Assembly: GCA_016705235.1 (NCBI GenBank)
Contig: JADIYP010000007.1
Coordinates: forward strand, 1 to 64,000
Origin: Candidatus Leptovillus affinis
GTDB taxonomy: Bacteria > Chloroflexota > Anaerolineae > Promineifilales > Promineifilaceae
Direction of reading: 5' to 3'
Length of the DNA stretch: 64,000 bases
Made by a program: the position numbers and the translations under genes. Of the stretch, positions 35,558 through 45,551 are shown piece after piece; the stretch's first letter is position 1, and each line of letters begins with the position of its first letter. Below the pieces are notes generated by a model. It was given only the letters and a program-made list of their open reading frames with translations. It did no database searches and was not told where the DNA came from.

Positions 35558-37042
35558 TCACCGTCTTGCCTGGTAATTGGGGGCCTCTTTGGTGATCACA
35601 ATGCCATGTGGATGGCTTTCCAAAAGACCCGCGTTGGTAATTTGCACAAAACGAGACTTCTCTCGTAATTCTTCCAAATTGGCCGCGCCAACATAGCCCA
35701 TGCCGGACCGCAAACCGCCCATCATCTGGTACAAAATGTCGGCCAGCTTGCCACGATAAGGAACCTGACCCTCCACGCCTTCGGGAACCAGTTTATCGCG
35801 TTCGCCCGATTGCGGGCGCACGCCGCTGGCGTAACGGTCGGCGCCGTGACCTTGCATCGCGCCCAGACTGCCCATGCCGCGATACATTTTGTAACGGCGG
35901 CCTTCGTACATATAAATTTCGCCGGGGCTTTCTTCCAGACCGGCCAGCATAGACCCCAGCATCACGGCGTCGGCTCCGGCGGCCAGCGCCTTGACAATGT
36001 CGCCGCTGTATTTAATGCCGCCATCGGCGATGCAGGGGATGTTGTGTTTGTGGCATTCGTCGGCGCATTCCATAACGGCCGTTAACTGCGGCACGCCCGC
36101 TCCGGCCACAATGCGCGTCGTACAAATTGAACCAGCGCCAATGCCTACCTTGATGGCGTCGGCTCCGGCGTGGATCAGGTCGCGGCAGGCGGCGGCCGTG
36201 GCCGCATTGCCGCCAATGACCGGCAGGTCCGGGTAACGCCGTTTGATTTCTGCCAGCGTGGACAACACCAGGGCTGTATGGGCGTGGGCGGTGTCAATCA
36301 CAATGACATCCACGCCCGCCTGTACCAACAGTTCCAGCCGCGTCAGCCCCTTGTCGCCCACGCCAATGGCGGCGGCGCTGAGCAGCCGGTCGTTGGCGTC
36401 GTGGACTTCGGCCGGGTAGTCGATTTTTTTGAGGATGTCTTTGACGGTGATGAGACCTTTGAGACGGCCGTTTTCATCCACCAGCGGCAGCTTTTCGATG
36501 CGGTGAGTGTGCAAAATCTCCCGCGCTTCCAGCAAGGTGGTCCCCACAGGAGCCGTCACCAGGTTTCGGCTGGTCATGAAATCGGCAATTTTTTGTTGCC
36601 CAGGGACGACGAAGCGCGTGTCTCGATTGGTTAATATGCCCACGAGACGGCCGTCGCCATCGGTGATGGGCACGCCGGAAATGCGATAACGGCTCATCAG
36701 CGCCTCGGCATCCGCCAGAGTATCATCCGCTTTCAAGGTAATCGGATCGACAATCATGCCCGCTTCAGAGCGTTTGACTTTATCCACTTCGGCGGCCTGC
36801 TCGGCCGGGGACAGGTTGCGATGGATCACCGCCAATCCGCCCAAACGCGCCAGCCCGATACCCATCTGAGCTTCGCTCACCGTATCCATCGCCGCCGAAA
36901 GGACCGGAATGTTCAGGTAAATATCGCGCACCAATCGCGTCCGCAAGTTCACGTCGGCCGGGAGAACACTTGAATAACCAGGAGCCAACAGCACATCGTC
37001 AAATGTCAGGGCTAACCCGGAAACTTTATCCTGAATATCCAT
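35558..37042 (-). CDS. guaB: IMP dehydrogenase
   Basis: 494 aa, with GGAGG 8 nt before the ATG at 37042. It oxidises IMP to XMP, the committed step to GMP. A TIM barrel is interrupted by a CBS-domain pair (about 95-215). The catalytic loop GAGSICTTRI places the nucleophilic cysteine near residue 307, and the flap region MGSLGAMQGHGADRY is present. Purine genes cluster here with purB downstream. Confidence 0.96.
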   Translation of the reverse strand: MDIQDKVSGLALTFDDVLLAPGYSSVLPADVNLRTRLVRDIYLNIPVLSAAMDTVSEAQMGIGLARLGGLAVIHRNLSPAEQAAEVDKVKRSEAGMIVDPITLKADDTLADAEALMSRYRISGVPITDGDGRLVGILTNRDTRFVVPGQQKIADFMTSRNLVTAPVGTTLLEAREILHTHRIEKLPLVDENGRLKGLITVKDILKKIDYPAEVHDANDRLLSAAAIGVGDKGLTRLELLVQAGVDVIVIDTAHAHTALVLSTLAEIKRRYPDLPVIGGNAATAAACRDLIHAGADAIKVGIGAGSICTTRIVAGAGVPQLTAVMECADECHKHNIPCIADGGIKYSGDIVKALAAGADAVMLGSMLAGLEESPGEIYMYEGRRYKMYRGMGSLGAMQGHGADRYASGVRPQSGERDKLVPEGVEGQVPYRGKLADILYQMMGGLRSGMGYVGAANLEELREKSRFVQITNAGLLESHPHGIVITKEAPNYQARR

Positions 37043-37123
37043 GGAATCGACCTCCCCAAAAAGGGACGAGCAAGCCGCTCGCTCGTCAAAATGTCAACAA
37101 ATATCAAAATTGTACCGGTGATG

Positions 37124-37165
37124 GTTACACGACACGCAGCCATTTCAGGCTGCGTGTCGTGTAAC
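37124..37165 (-). terminator. strong hairpin downstream of lgt
   Basis: Perfect 18-bp arms (GTTACACGACACGCAGCC and its complement) around a 6-nt loop. No clear U-run follows on the minus strand, so it may be an extragenic palindrome that also limits lgt readthrough into guaB. Confidence 0.6.
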
Positions 37166-37172
37166 ACCCTAC

Positions 37173-38060
37173 TTAGCCGCCGCTTTCGCGGCGAGGTTTG
37201 GGTTTGTAGACGCGCTGTTTCTTGCGTTTGATGTTTTCGGGTAGTTTTTGGTTGCGGGCCAGGACAATGTAAACGCCCACCAGGGCCAGACCAATAGCCG
37301 CCAGCATGGAATAGGTAATAAATGTGCTGCCAAGCGTTGTCTGGTCCGGGCGGAACAGTTCAATCCAGGCGCGATTGCCACCCCACCAGATTAAAAAGAC
37401 ACCAAACAAAGTTCCCGGCGACCAGATGTCGCGGTAACGTTTATTAAGCCATGCCAGTAAGAAAAAGCCGATGAACAAGGCAATCGATTCGTATAAAAAG
37501 GTGGGATGAAAGCGCGTTTCGGCCGGGTACAACGTCAGGTTGTTGTAGGGGGCAATTCGGTGTTCGGCAGCAATCAAAAGCCCCCAGGGCAAAGTGGTTG
37601 GCGGGCCATACAATTCCTGGTTGATGAAGTTTCCCCAACGGCCGATGGCTTGCGCCAGAAGCAGCGCCGGTCCGGCAACATCGGCGTAGTGCCAGAAGCG
37701 CAGCTTGCGCCATTTAACATAAATTGTGCCAACGAGCGCTGCGCCAATAAACCCACCGAGGATGTTGACGCCCCCGGCGCGGATGTTGATGATGTCCAGA
37801 AGGGAGGTGTATTGCCTGCCACCGATCATGTCGAGGAATACGTAGCTGAGGCGGGCAAAGATGTAGCCGGAAAATATGACGAGGATGGCCGCGTTGAGCA
37901 AATCATCGACGCTTTGGCCACGGCGCTCGATTTCGCGGCTGGCCCACCAGATACCGGCCAAAATACCGGCCGTGACGATGATGCCGTACCAATAAATGTC
38001 GAAACCATTGCCCAGTGGTATGGTGAAGGCGACGGGGTCTATCTGAATTGCATCTAACAT
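37173..38060 (-). CDS. lgt: prolipoprotein diacylglyceryl transferase
   Basis: 295 aa integral membrane enzyme, seven hydrophobic helices, transferring diacylglyceryl from phosphatidylglycerol to the lipobox cysteine. The signature GRWGNFINQELYGPP (from about residue 143) is intact, and AAGGA precedes the ATG at 38060. The C-terminal tail is unusually basic (RKKQRVYKPKPRRES). It would process the several lipoproteins in this window (22332, 48380 and 58353 genes). Confidence 0.95.
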   Translation of the reverse strand: MLDAIQIDPVAFTIPLGNGFDIYWYGIIVTAGILAGIWWASREIERRGQSVDDLLNAAILVIFSGYIFARLSYVFLDMIGGRQYTSLLDIINIRAGGVNILGGFIGAALVGTIYVKWRKLRFWHYADVAGPALLLAQAIGRWGNFINQELYGPPTTLPWGLLIAAEHRIAPYNNLTLYPAETRFHPTFLYESIALFIGFFLLAWLNKRYRDIWSPGTLFGVFLIWWGGNRAWIELFRPDQTTLGSTFITYSMLAAIGLALVGVYIVLARNQKLPENIKRKKQRVYKPKPRRESGG

Positions 38061-38107
38061 GATGGGTTCCTTTGTTGCTGCGCTGCGTTTATGGCAGCGC
38101 GGAAATT

Positions 38108-39682
38108 TTATTCGATGTAACCAAGGCCGCGCAGCTGCTGCTGGAGTTGTTTGTCCAGTTCGATTTCGCTGCCGGCGGAGAGGGTCTCGCGCTGCCGTTG
38201 CAGGTTGGCGGTTTGGCGGTCGAGGGCCTGGTTGAGCACGGCCGTTTCCTCTGGGTGCATGGGCATGGTGTTGTCTAATTCTAACGGATCAGCGGTTAAA
38301 TTAAAAAGCTCGTCGGGCACACTGTCCACCTGGATCAGTTTCAGGGCGCCGCCGTCGGTGGCCTGGACGATGGCGCGCCGCTGGGACAGGCAGCGGAAGG
38401 GAGCCAACAGGTGTGGCTGGCGGCTTTCGATGGCCTGGACGAAGTTGAGCGGCGGGTAAATTTCGCTGTAGGCTGTGCCTTGTTCGGGATCACGGCCGTT
38501 GATCGTGTTCACGAGTGTCAGGTTATGCACGCGCACAGGGTCTAGGGCAGGCAGTTCTGGCAGTTCGCCGGCTGCGTCTAAAATGGTGTGAAAGATGCGG
38601 CGGGTGCTGACCGGGGTATTCACCCGCTGCGCTGGCTCCAGGCGGCGCGGCCACTGCATGATGAGTGGCACGTGGACAAGTTCTTCATATGCGACAAACG
38701 CGTGGCCAACGTATTGATGGTCGCCCAACCCATCGCCATGATCGGCGACGATGATGGTGAGGGTGTCGGGGTGGTGGGCACGGCCGTTAAGCGCAGCAAA
38801 CAGCTCGCCCAAATACCCATCCTGATACGCCACTTCGGCATCATACATATCGTTAAGCACGCGGGATTCCAACTCGCCCATCGGCTCTTCCAGGGGGGCG
38901 GCCCACCGGTAAGCCTCGCGGTTCCAGGAGCGCATGATGTCGCGGGCTTCTTTACTTTGGCGGAAATAGGGCATCACGCGGTCGATCACGTCGCCTGGCG
39001 GCCAGAATGGCAGGTGTGTTTCCATGAGATTGAGGAAGAGGAATAACGGCCGTTCCTCTGCCTGCTCCTCTCTATCGCGCAAAAACTGGCTGACATCTTT
39101 TACCGAACGCGCATTTTGCCCCTTAAAATTAGCCAGACGCGACCACAACGGCGTCGTCCAACTGTTCAGCGATAACCGAAACGCCAGGTCCGACCGCCCA
39201 AAAAAGTTTTGCACCGGATAAGATATCCGCCGCAAAAACTGCGTGTAAAACTCTGTCAAACGGGCCACAGGCCCCGGCCAATGAGAAGCAGTCTGCGGCA
39301 AACTGGGAAACGCGCCACCATAATTATAAAATGTCTGAAAGCCACGCTTAAACCCATTGTTCAAAACGCCCACCAACGGATTGTTACAAAAGCCAACAGT
39401 CTGGTAACCGGCTTCACTCAAAACCTCAGCCAGATGCGGGAGATCGGGGCTTAAGGAATGCGAGGATTGGGTAACCTGATGGGCTGTCGGGTAATGGCCG
39501 CTAAACAAAGATGCATGGCTGGGAATTGTCCACTGCGCCGGAGACACAGCCTGCTCAAACAATACGCCTTGCTCAGCAAAGCGGTCCAGATTGGGAGTCA
39601 GGTCTGGTTTATAGCCATACGCGCCGATTCGATCGGCGCGTTGTGTATCTAAAACAATAAAAATAATGTCAGGCTTATTCAT
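38108..39682 (-). CDS. alkaline-phosphatase-superfamily (sulfatase-like) enzyme
   Basis: About 524 aa from the ATG at 39682 (MNKPDIIFIVLDTQRADRIG), preferred over an ATG seven codons upstream. Metal-binding LDTQRADR at the front and IIVADHGDGLGDHQYVGHA in the middle fit the sulfatase fold. The nucleophile position reads WTIPSHAS with threonine (Thr52), not the Cys/Ser of CxPSR, so formylglycine sulfatase activity is unlikely; threonine is used by phosphoglycerol and phosphoethanolamine transferases and related enzymes. No membrane helix or signal peptide is visible. The product may be a phosphodiesterase-like hydrolase; substrate unknown. Confidence 0.8.
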   Translation of the reverse strand: MNKPDIIFIVLDTQRADRIGAYGYKPDLTPNLDRFAEQGVLFEQAVSPAQWTIPSHASLFSGHYPTAHQVTQSSHSLSPDLPHLAEVLSEAGYQTVGFCNNPLVGVLNNGFKRGFQTFYNYGGAFPSLPQTASHWPGPVARLTEFYTQFLRRISYPVQNFFGRSDLAFRLSLNSWTTPLWSRLANFKGQNARSVKDVSQFLRDREEQAEERPLFLFLNLMETHLPFWPPGDVIDRVMPYFRQSKEARDIMRSWNREAYRWAAPLEEPMGELESRVLNDMYDAEVAYQDGYLGELFAALNGRAHHPDTLTIIVADHGDGLGDHQYVGHAFVAYEELVHVPLIMQWPRRLEPAQRVNTPVSTRRIFHTILDAAGELPELPALDPVRVHNLTLVNTINGRDPEQGTAYSEIYPPLNFVQAIESRQPHLLAPFRCLSQRRAIVQATDGGALKLIQVDSVPDELFNLTADPLELDNTMPMHPEETAVLNQALDRQTANLQRQRETLSAGSEIELDKQLQQQLRGLGYIE

Positions 39683-39744
39683 AAAACTACAATCGGATGC
39701 CATTCTATGGGCAGCGGAGGGAATACCCAGGCAATCTCCCTATT

Positions 39745-40434
39745 TTACTCTGCCACCAGGCGATAACCAACCCCTCTCACCGTTTGAATCCACCGAGGGG
39801 CGGCCGGATCCGATTCTATTTTTTTGCGTAAGTAGTGAATATAAGGTTTCACGTTATCCAACCCGCCAGCATCGGTCATTTGCCACGCTCTTTGGGCGAG
39901 TTCGGCCGTTTTAACCACACTCCCGGCCCGCTCGGCCAGCACCGCTAGCAGATCAAATTCTCGCGGCGTCAGGTCAATTTCCTCGCCATGAACCAGCACC
40001 AGATGCGTGTTCAGATCGACTATCAATTGCCTATCAGCCAATTCGTACCGGCTAACAGACTTGTTTTTATTCTTCGTCCGCCTTAAATGAGCCATTACGC
40101 GGGCAATCAATTCCGCCTGATCAAAAGGTTTGGGGATGTAATCATCTGCGCCCACTTCCAGGCCACGAACGACATTATCCACGCTGTCCAGAGCGGTGAG
40201 AAATATAATCGGAATATCGGTGAAAGAGCGTAATTGGCGGCACAATTCCCAGCCACCCATGCTGGGGATCATCACATCCAGCAAAGCCAGGTCCGGAGAA
40301 GTAGCGCGGGCAAGATCTAAGCCATCTTCGGCCGTATAGGCAATGATAGGCTGATAACCAACTTTGAAGAGGATATGTTCGATGGTTTTGGCCAGGGCGG
40401 TATCGTCATCAACTATTAGAATGGATTGATTCAT
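39745..40434 (-). CDS. OmpR-family response regulator
   Basis: 229 aa. Receiver domain with acidic pocket VDDDTA, phosphoacceptor aspartate in LLDVMIPSMGGWE (about residue 54), the Thr in FLTALD and Lys in IPKPFDQ; then a winged-helix DNA-binding domain ending in RWIQTVRGVGYRLV. All conserved phosphorylation residues are present. No histidine kinase is adjacent; it follows the large PPC membrane-anchored gene by 17 bp and may share its transcript. Targets are unknown. Confidence 0.94.
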   Translation of the reverse strand: MNQSILIVDDDTALAKTIEHILFKVGYQPIIAYTAEDGLDLARATSPDLALLDVMIPSMGGWELCRQLRSFTDIPIIFLTALDSVDNVVRGLEVGADDYIPKPFDQAELIARVMAHLRRTKNKNKSVSRYELADRQLIVDLNTHLVLVHGEEIDLTPREFDLLAVLAERAGSVVKTAELAQRAWQMTDAGGLDNVKPYIHYLRKKIESDPAAPRWIQTVRGVGYRLVAE

Positions 40435-40450
40435 AGCTGCCCCCTACATT

Positions 40451-43051
40451 CTACCCATTATCCAGACCAAACCAGGCGAGGATGTTTGTGAGCAGCGTGG
40501 ACTGCACTTCGATGGGCAAACCGACGTATGGAAACATCACAAATACGGTGCGCTGGTCAAAATCAGGATCGTAGACGGCAAAAGCAGCGATTGCTCCTGG
40601 CGATTCGCTGTCTGGCCCGCGCAAGAAAAAGGCTGTAGAAGCAGCGTCAAAGGTGTCGCCAAACAAATCGGACTGGATGGCATCATAGGGCTGGTTCAGG
40701 GCAAAGACATCACCGGCGTTGAAACCATTGGTCAATATGGGGTCGTCGCCGCTGACTTCTACGTCGGTTATTGTGGTCAGTTCCAGGTCGCCAAAAACGG
40801 GCGGCGCAGAGCCGGTGAGGAAGAGTGAACCGCCGTTATCCAGGTAGTTGAGGATAATGGTTGTGTTTTCGTCGAAAAAACTATCTTGAACCTGGTAATC
40901 GCCGGTGTCCCAAATAACCAGGGCATATCCGTCTAGTTGCCCTTCACTTAAGGAGCCATCAACGCTAGAAGTCCAGAGCGTAACATCAAATTGGGGTTGC
41001 AGCAGAGCCTGCAAGGCGTCGCCGCTGGAGACGCCGCCATTGAGGGGATCGCCGTCATCTTGCACAAAAATGAAGACGCCGCTGCCGGTTGGGCTGCCGG
41101 CGCCTAATTCTCCTTCGGTAACGGTGAGGGTGTAACTGCCGCCATCGTCAAAGAAATCGCGCACGACGATGGTATACATGCCGTCGTCGGGGATTTCTAC
41201 GCCTAAAAGCTCTTCGGTTTCCCCAGAAAACGCGCCGTCTTCCTGGAATATCAATGCGTTGTCCGGATCATAAACTTCGATGGTCCCATCCATGTCTTCG
41301 CTGCTGGTCAGGGTGATGTTGATGACGGTGGGGCCTTCGCTGAAGTGCCAGGCGTGGGAAATTTGCGGTGGCAGCGTGCCTTCGACTGTTTCGCCGAGGG
41401 CGATTGTTCCTTGAAGTTCGGCGTTTAAGTCGGCGATGGGTTCAGTGCCGCCATTTCCGGTATCGGGGGTAACAGGCGGGATTAGTCCGGTTGCGCCACC
41501 GCTGTCGGTGGTGAGCAGTTCGGGCTGAACGGTTTCGTCGGAGATGTTGGTGGGGCAGAGGGCGATTGGGTCTTGCACCAGGCAGTTGACGAGCGCTTGT
41601 TGCATGTCCAGGGGAATGAGATCTAACAGGCGGGTGACTGTGCTTTCGAGTCCTTCGCGGCTGGCGGCTAAGACGACCATTTGGCGACGGCCGTTATCCT
41701 CCGACAACACGATCAAGGCTGTACCCGCCATTTGCACATTGCCTAAATCAGACTGCACCAGGCGAATATCCGGCGCTTCGGCGGCTGCTTCGACGGCCGT
41801 TGGGGTGGGGGTCGGGGTGGCCGTGTCGTCTTCGCTGCTGGCTTCGGCAGCTAACTGGCGCGTTTGTTCAGCCGTAAGGATGGGCGGCTGGATGGTGAGG
41901 CTGATGCCGGCCGATGCCAGAATATCAGCCACATCATCGGATTGGTTGTAGAGACCCAGGTACAACGTGTCGTGGTCGGGTTGGGGAGCCGTCGCCAGAG
42001 TCAGGGGAACGTCAATCTGCTGGAAAGCGTCTTGGAGGGCGATGATGTCCGTGAACGCGCCAGCGCCAAGGTCGGGGCTGCCGGTGTAGATCAGGTTGAC
42101 CGGCTGCTGGTAAAAATAAGGGAAATCGGCCAGGGTGAGCTGCCGTTCGGTGGATTCGGTGAGGAAATCGGCGATGTGGGCGATGAAGCGGCTGTTGTCG
42201 TAGACGGTGAAGTAGGGGTTGTTGAAAAAGTGGATGTCGCCGAGGGCCAGGACACGGCCGTTGGCGCTGGTAGCCGCGACAATTAAATCACCGGGGCGGT
42301 CTGTGGCTGAGGACCAGGTATTGTCGTCGGCGGTGATGAGAGGAACGGCCGTGGGTCCCACCTGCAGCGACTGAGCGCTGTAAAACGCCAATTGAGACAC
42401 GTCGGCCAAAAGCGCGTTTTCAGGGGCGCTGTCTTGTTTCAGGATAATGTTGCGAAAATTGCCTTCGTTTTCCACGGTGTTGTAGAGATAATCGCCGTTA
42501 AAAATCAGGTCGTATTCGTTTGCCAGGCTGTTGAGCGGGATTCTGTCGGTGTCTAACTGGAAGGTGAAAGCGAAGGGGTCGGATTCATCTATGATTACTT
42601 CAAAGCGCGTGGGGTCGCCAACCATCAGCAGCCGTCCGCCTCGGGCGACAAAACGATTAAGCGCCTGGATTTCGTCGGCGGTGAAGGTTTCCAGGGGGGC
42701 GATGGTGATAAAAGCGGTGACGGGGCGCAGCTGCCGTGCCAGATTGCCGCCGGTGTAGTGGAGGAGTTCATAACCACGCGTGGCTAAACGGCCGTCCAGG
42801 TACCCAATGTCATCCAGCGAAAAATTATTGCGGTGGCCCTCATCCAACAGCACCAACCCCTGACCCTCATCAGGCGTGTCTACAAAGGCAAACGAATCCG
42901 GCGTCGGCACCGGCTGAATGTCGGTCGCTTCATAGACAGGCACGGCCGGCCTCTTGACGCCCGATAACCCATAATATTGCGTATATCGCAGCACCGCAGG
43001 CGCAATCAACAAAACCACAAACAGGACGATGAGTAGGATAGCTTTACGCAT
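40451..43051 (-). CDS. large membrane-anchored surface protein with PPC domain (DUF4350/GldG-like)
   Basis: 866 aa. An N-terminal helix (about 5-22) anchors a long extracytoplasmic region. The first 320 residues contain a DUF4350/GldG-like fold (FVARGGRLLMVGDPTRFE), a Thr/Pro/Ala linker (DDTATPTPTPTAVEAAAEA) lies near 415, a pre-peptidase C-terminal (PPC) domain near 540-640 (ISHAWHFSEGPTVINITL), and a second GATase-like segment (LDNGGSLFLTGSAPPVFG) near 745. It likely binds or senses something at the surface; no catalytic residues are clear. sppA lies just upstream. Confidence 0.72.
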   Translation of the reverse strand: MRKAILLIVLFVVLLIAPAVLRYTQYYGLSGVKRPAVPVYEATDIQPVPTPDSFAFVDTPDEGQGLVLLDEGHRNNFSLDDIGYLDGRLATRGYELLHYTGGNLARQLRPVTAFITIAPLETFTADEIQALNRFVARGGRLLMVGDPTRFEVIIDESDPFAFTFQLDTDRIPLNSLANEYDLIFNGDYLYNTVENEGNFRNIILKQDSAPENALLADVSQLAFYSAQSLQVGPTAVPLITADDNTWSSATDRPGDLIVAATSANGRVLALGDIHFFNNPYFTVYDNSRFIAHIADFLTESTERQLTLADFPYFYQQPVNLIYTGSPDLGAGAFTDIIALQDAFQQIDVPLTLATAPQPDHDTLYLGLYNQSDDVADILASAGISLTIQPPILTAEQTRQLAAEASSEDDTATPTPTPTAVEAAAEAPDIRLVQSDLGNVQMAGTALIVLSEDNGRRQMVVLAASREGLESTVTRLLDLIPLDMQQALVNCLVQDPIALCPTNISDETVQPELLTTDSGGATGLIPPVTPDTGNGGTEPIADLNAELQGTIALGETVEGTLPPQISHAWHFSEGPTVINITLTSSEDMDGTIEVYDPDNALIFQEDGAFSGETEELLGVEIPDDGMYTIVVRDFFDDGGSYTLTVTEGELGAGSPTGSGVFIFVQDDGDPLNGGVSSGDALQALLQPQFDVTLWTSSVDGSLSEGQLDGYALVIWDTGDYQVQDSFFDENTTIILNYLDNGGSLFLTGSAPPVFGDLELTTITDVEVSGDDPILTNGFNAGDVFALNQPYDAIQSDLFGDTFDAASTAFFLRGPDSESPGAIAAFAVYDPDFDQRTVFVMFPYVGLPIEVQSTLLTNILAWFGLDNG

Positions 43052-43107
43052 AATTTAACCTTATAACCGGCGTCGGCTGCCAAACGAATAGTCTGTCAGA
43101 ATAGCCA

Positions 43108-43977
43108 TTAATTGCCGTTGGATAATTCCACATGACGGTAATATAAACCGGGGGCGAGATTGGTTGGCGGCGCCCATAACCGGGCAATGTCCAAGGACTC
43201 CACTTGCGCTGCGGTTCCGGAACTATCGGGAAAGGTTAGCGGATATAACTCCACTGTTTCATAATCTCGCAAGCCGGCCAGGTTAGCCGCTTTGCGGATG
43301 ACAGCTTCGTTAGCCGCCAGGCCATCGATCAGACCAAATTCCATGGCCTGTACGCCGGTATAAACTTCCGCGCGGGAGAGGGTTTGGCGGTCGATGTGCA
43401 ATTTTTCGCCGCGACCCGTTTCTACGGCCTGTAAAAAGGCGAATTTGGCGCGTTCTATCTGGCGCACCGCGCCATCTCGCGTCCCGCCAAATGCTTTGTA
43501 AGGTCCCGTGGTTAACAAATCTTCTTCCAGAAACACATCGCCGGGCAAATAGGAGATGACGCCTATGCTGCCAACGCTGGAGGTGGGCTTGGCGTAAATT
43601 TCATCTGCGGCGGCGGCCATATAATAAGCGCCGCTGGCGGCCAATAAATCCACGGAAGCGACAACCGGCATCTGGCGGCGCGTTTCTAAGACATCGAGGA
43701 ACAGTTCTTCGCTGTAGGCGGCCGAACCGCCCGGGCTGTTGATGATTAGCACAATGGATTTGATGGCCGGGTTTTGGCGCGCGTAGGCCAATTGTTCGGT
43801 AATCTCGTAGGTGGTAAAGCCATCTATTTCGTAATTGAGCCGAATGAGGCCGATTTGGGGTTTGGGGACGACTCTGGGGGCCGCAAAGATGCCAATGGCT
43901 AGGGGCACAATGACGGCGAGAATGAATAACAAAATAGTTCTGAGGGGCGAAGGTCCAGACCGGTTACTTTCATCCAT
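43108..43977 (-). CDS. sppA: SppA-like signal peptide peptidase (S49 family)
   Basis: 289 aa with one N-terminal membrane helix (about 14-33), the short single-domain form of the family. The catalytic serine lies in AASGAYYMA (about 115) and the general-base lysine in TGPYKAFGG (about 160); INSPGGSAAYSEE is the oxyanion/ClpP-like loop. It would cleave remnant signal peptides or damaged membrane proteins at the outer face. It probably begins the minus-strand operon that continues with the PPC protein and the OmpR-type regulator. Confidence 0.9.
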   Translation of the reverse strand: MDESNRSGPSPLRTILLFILAVIVPLAIGIFAAPRVVPKPQIGLIRLNYEIDGFTTYEITEQLAYARQNPAIKSIVLIINSPGGSAAYSEELFLDVLETRRQMPVVASVDLLAASGAYYMAAAADEIYAKPTSSVGSIGVISYLPGDVFLEEDLLTTGPYKAFGGTRDGAVRQIERAKFAFLQAVETGRGEKLHIDRQTLSRAEVYTGVQAMEFGLIDGLAANEAVIRKAANLAGLRDYETVELYPLTFPDSSGTAAQVESLDIARLWAPPTNLAPGLYYRHVELSNGN

Positions 43978-44242
43978 AGGACACCTATATCTAACTTTCA
44001 GGACAATAGAATCATTAAATCATGGGGTTCTTTGGATGATTTTGGCCGAACAGGTTTGTGCTTTGTGGGTTTTGCCTTTAGGAATTGGGTGATTGCACAA
44101 AAGTTGAAGTCCATGTTTTTTCCAAAGAACAAATCAGGGATCAAGGATAACATGGAGGCAGGTCCATCGCAAGGCGGGTTCTGGAGCGGAGAACGGCCGT
44201 TGTCAATCAATTTACCGGCCTGTGGCTAACTTATTGTCATTT

Positions 44243-44271
44243 ATGACAGGTAAGATCGCTTATGTTAAAAT
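44243..44271 (+). promoter_or_regulatory. candidate promoter of recF
   Basis: ATGACA (44243-44248), 17-bp spacer and TAAAAT (44266-44271) lie 41 bp before the recF ATG. The gene-free stretch 43978-44312 otherwise shows no convincing gene; short open frames in it are not protein-like. Confidence 0.55.
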
Positions 44272-44312
44272 GACGATATGCCACATTGGCCCAAACAGGC
44301 AAAAACCTATTC

Positions 44313-45551
44313 ATGCATATCACGCATTTATCGCTCACAAATTTTCGCAATTACGGCCGTCTGGAATTAGAACTTCCACTCGGGCCTACACTGCTGCATG
44401 GCAATAATGCCCAGGGCAAAACCAACCTTCTGGAAGCCATTTTCTATCTGGCGACCACCCGGTCGCCACAAGCCGACCAGGATCAACAACTCATCAATTG
44501 GGAAGCCGCCCAAAGCGAAGAACCCATTGTTGTTGGGCGTATTCAGGCTCAACTAGAAACCCAAACAGGCCTGCGCCATGTTGAAATGCGGCTCATTTTG
44601 GAGCAGTCTCAATCGGTGCAACGAGGCAGACGCAGTTTCCGCCGCGAAGTGCTGGTGGACCGACGCAAAGTGCGGTTGATGGATTTGCTGGGCAATTTAC
44701 GCGTCGTTTTGTTTTTGCCGGAAGACATTCAATTGATCACCGGCGCGCCCAGCCAGCGCCGCCGATACCTGGATATGACGCTGTGTCAGGTTGATCCGGT
44801 TTATTGCCGCCACCTTTCAGAATACAATAAACTTCTAGAGCAGCGAAATGCGCTCCTACGCCAGATCGCCGACGGAACAGGGTCGCTGGAGGTTCTGCCG
44901 GTGTTCACGGAAAGGCTGGCCGCGTTGGGCAGCCAAATTTTTATCCGCCGCGCCGTTTTTTTGGCCGCCATGTCCCGGGAAGCGCAGCGGATTCACTACG
45001 AGGAATTAACAGACAAAAACGAGACGATCCGCTTGAATTACCTGCCGCGTTTAGAAGACAGCGGAACCGGCCAGGGGCGACTGCTGTCTGAGCTGGTCCA
45101 TGTGGGACATTGGCTGCAAGAGCAGCATGATACTGCAAACGCAGTCGAAAAGCGGTATCGGGAGGCAATGACGGCCGTTCGGCAAACCGACCTGGCGCGA
45201 GGCAGTACCAGCGTTGGCCCACACCGCGACGATTGGTATATTCAGCTAAACGGCCGTAACCTGGGCAGCTATGGCTCCCGTGGCCAACAGCGCACAGCCC
45301 TGCTGGCGCTGAAAATGGCCGAAATCAACTGGATGACCAAGACCACTGGCGAGACTCCCATCTTGCTCTTAGATGAAGTCGTGGCAGAATTAGATGAACA
45401 ACGACGCGCTTTACTGCTAAACTATGTAAAAGGGGCCAGTCAGGCTCTATTAACAGCAACCGACCCGGCTATGTTTACAACTGATTTTTTAAGACAAGCC
45501 AGCAGCTATACGGTGGCCAACGGCCGTGTCCAAATAGATAAGATCGTATGA
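44313..45551 (+). CDS. recF: DNA replication and repair protein RecF
   Basis: 412 aa from the ATG at 44313. An SMC-like ATPase that helps load RecA at gaps. Walker A is GNNAQGKTNLLEA (about residue 32), the signature region lies in NLGSYGSRGQQRTALLALK, and Walker B is ILLLDEVVAELDE. Usually recF sits with dnaN and gyrB near the origin; here it is alone and shares a 4-nt ATGA overlap with a signalling cyclase, so origin genes are not nearby. Confidence 0.95.
   Translation: MHITHLSLTNFRNYGRLELELPLGPTLLHGNNAQGKTNLLEAIFYLATTRSPQADQDQQLINWEAAQSEEPIVVGRIQAQLETQTGLRHVEMRLILEQSQSVQRGRRSFRREVLVDRRKVRLMDLLGNLRVVLFLPEDIQLITGAPSQRRRYLDMTLCQVDPVYCRHLSEYNKLLEQRNALLRQIADGTGSLEVLPVFTERLAALGSQIFIRRAVFLAAMSREAQRIHYEELTDKNETIRLNYLPRLEDSGTGQGRLLSELVHVGHWLQEQHDTANAVEKRYREAMTAVRQTDLARGSTSVGPHRDDWYIQLNGRNLGSYGSRGQQRTALLALKMAEINWMTKTTGETPILLLDEVVAELDEQRRALLLNYVKGASQALLTATDPAMFTTDFLRQASSYTVANGRVQIDKIV

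Noticed and set aside
44032..44229. 65-codon open frame before recF
   Set aside because: No ribosome binding site and no protein-like pattern; the region looks like an ordinary upstream sequence.
43978..44312. tRNA or other structured RNA in the gene-free stretch
   Set aside because: No cloverleaf arms, CCA end or TTCGANNC motif was found here or in the other intergenic stretches.
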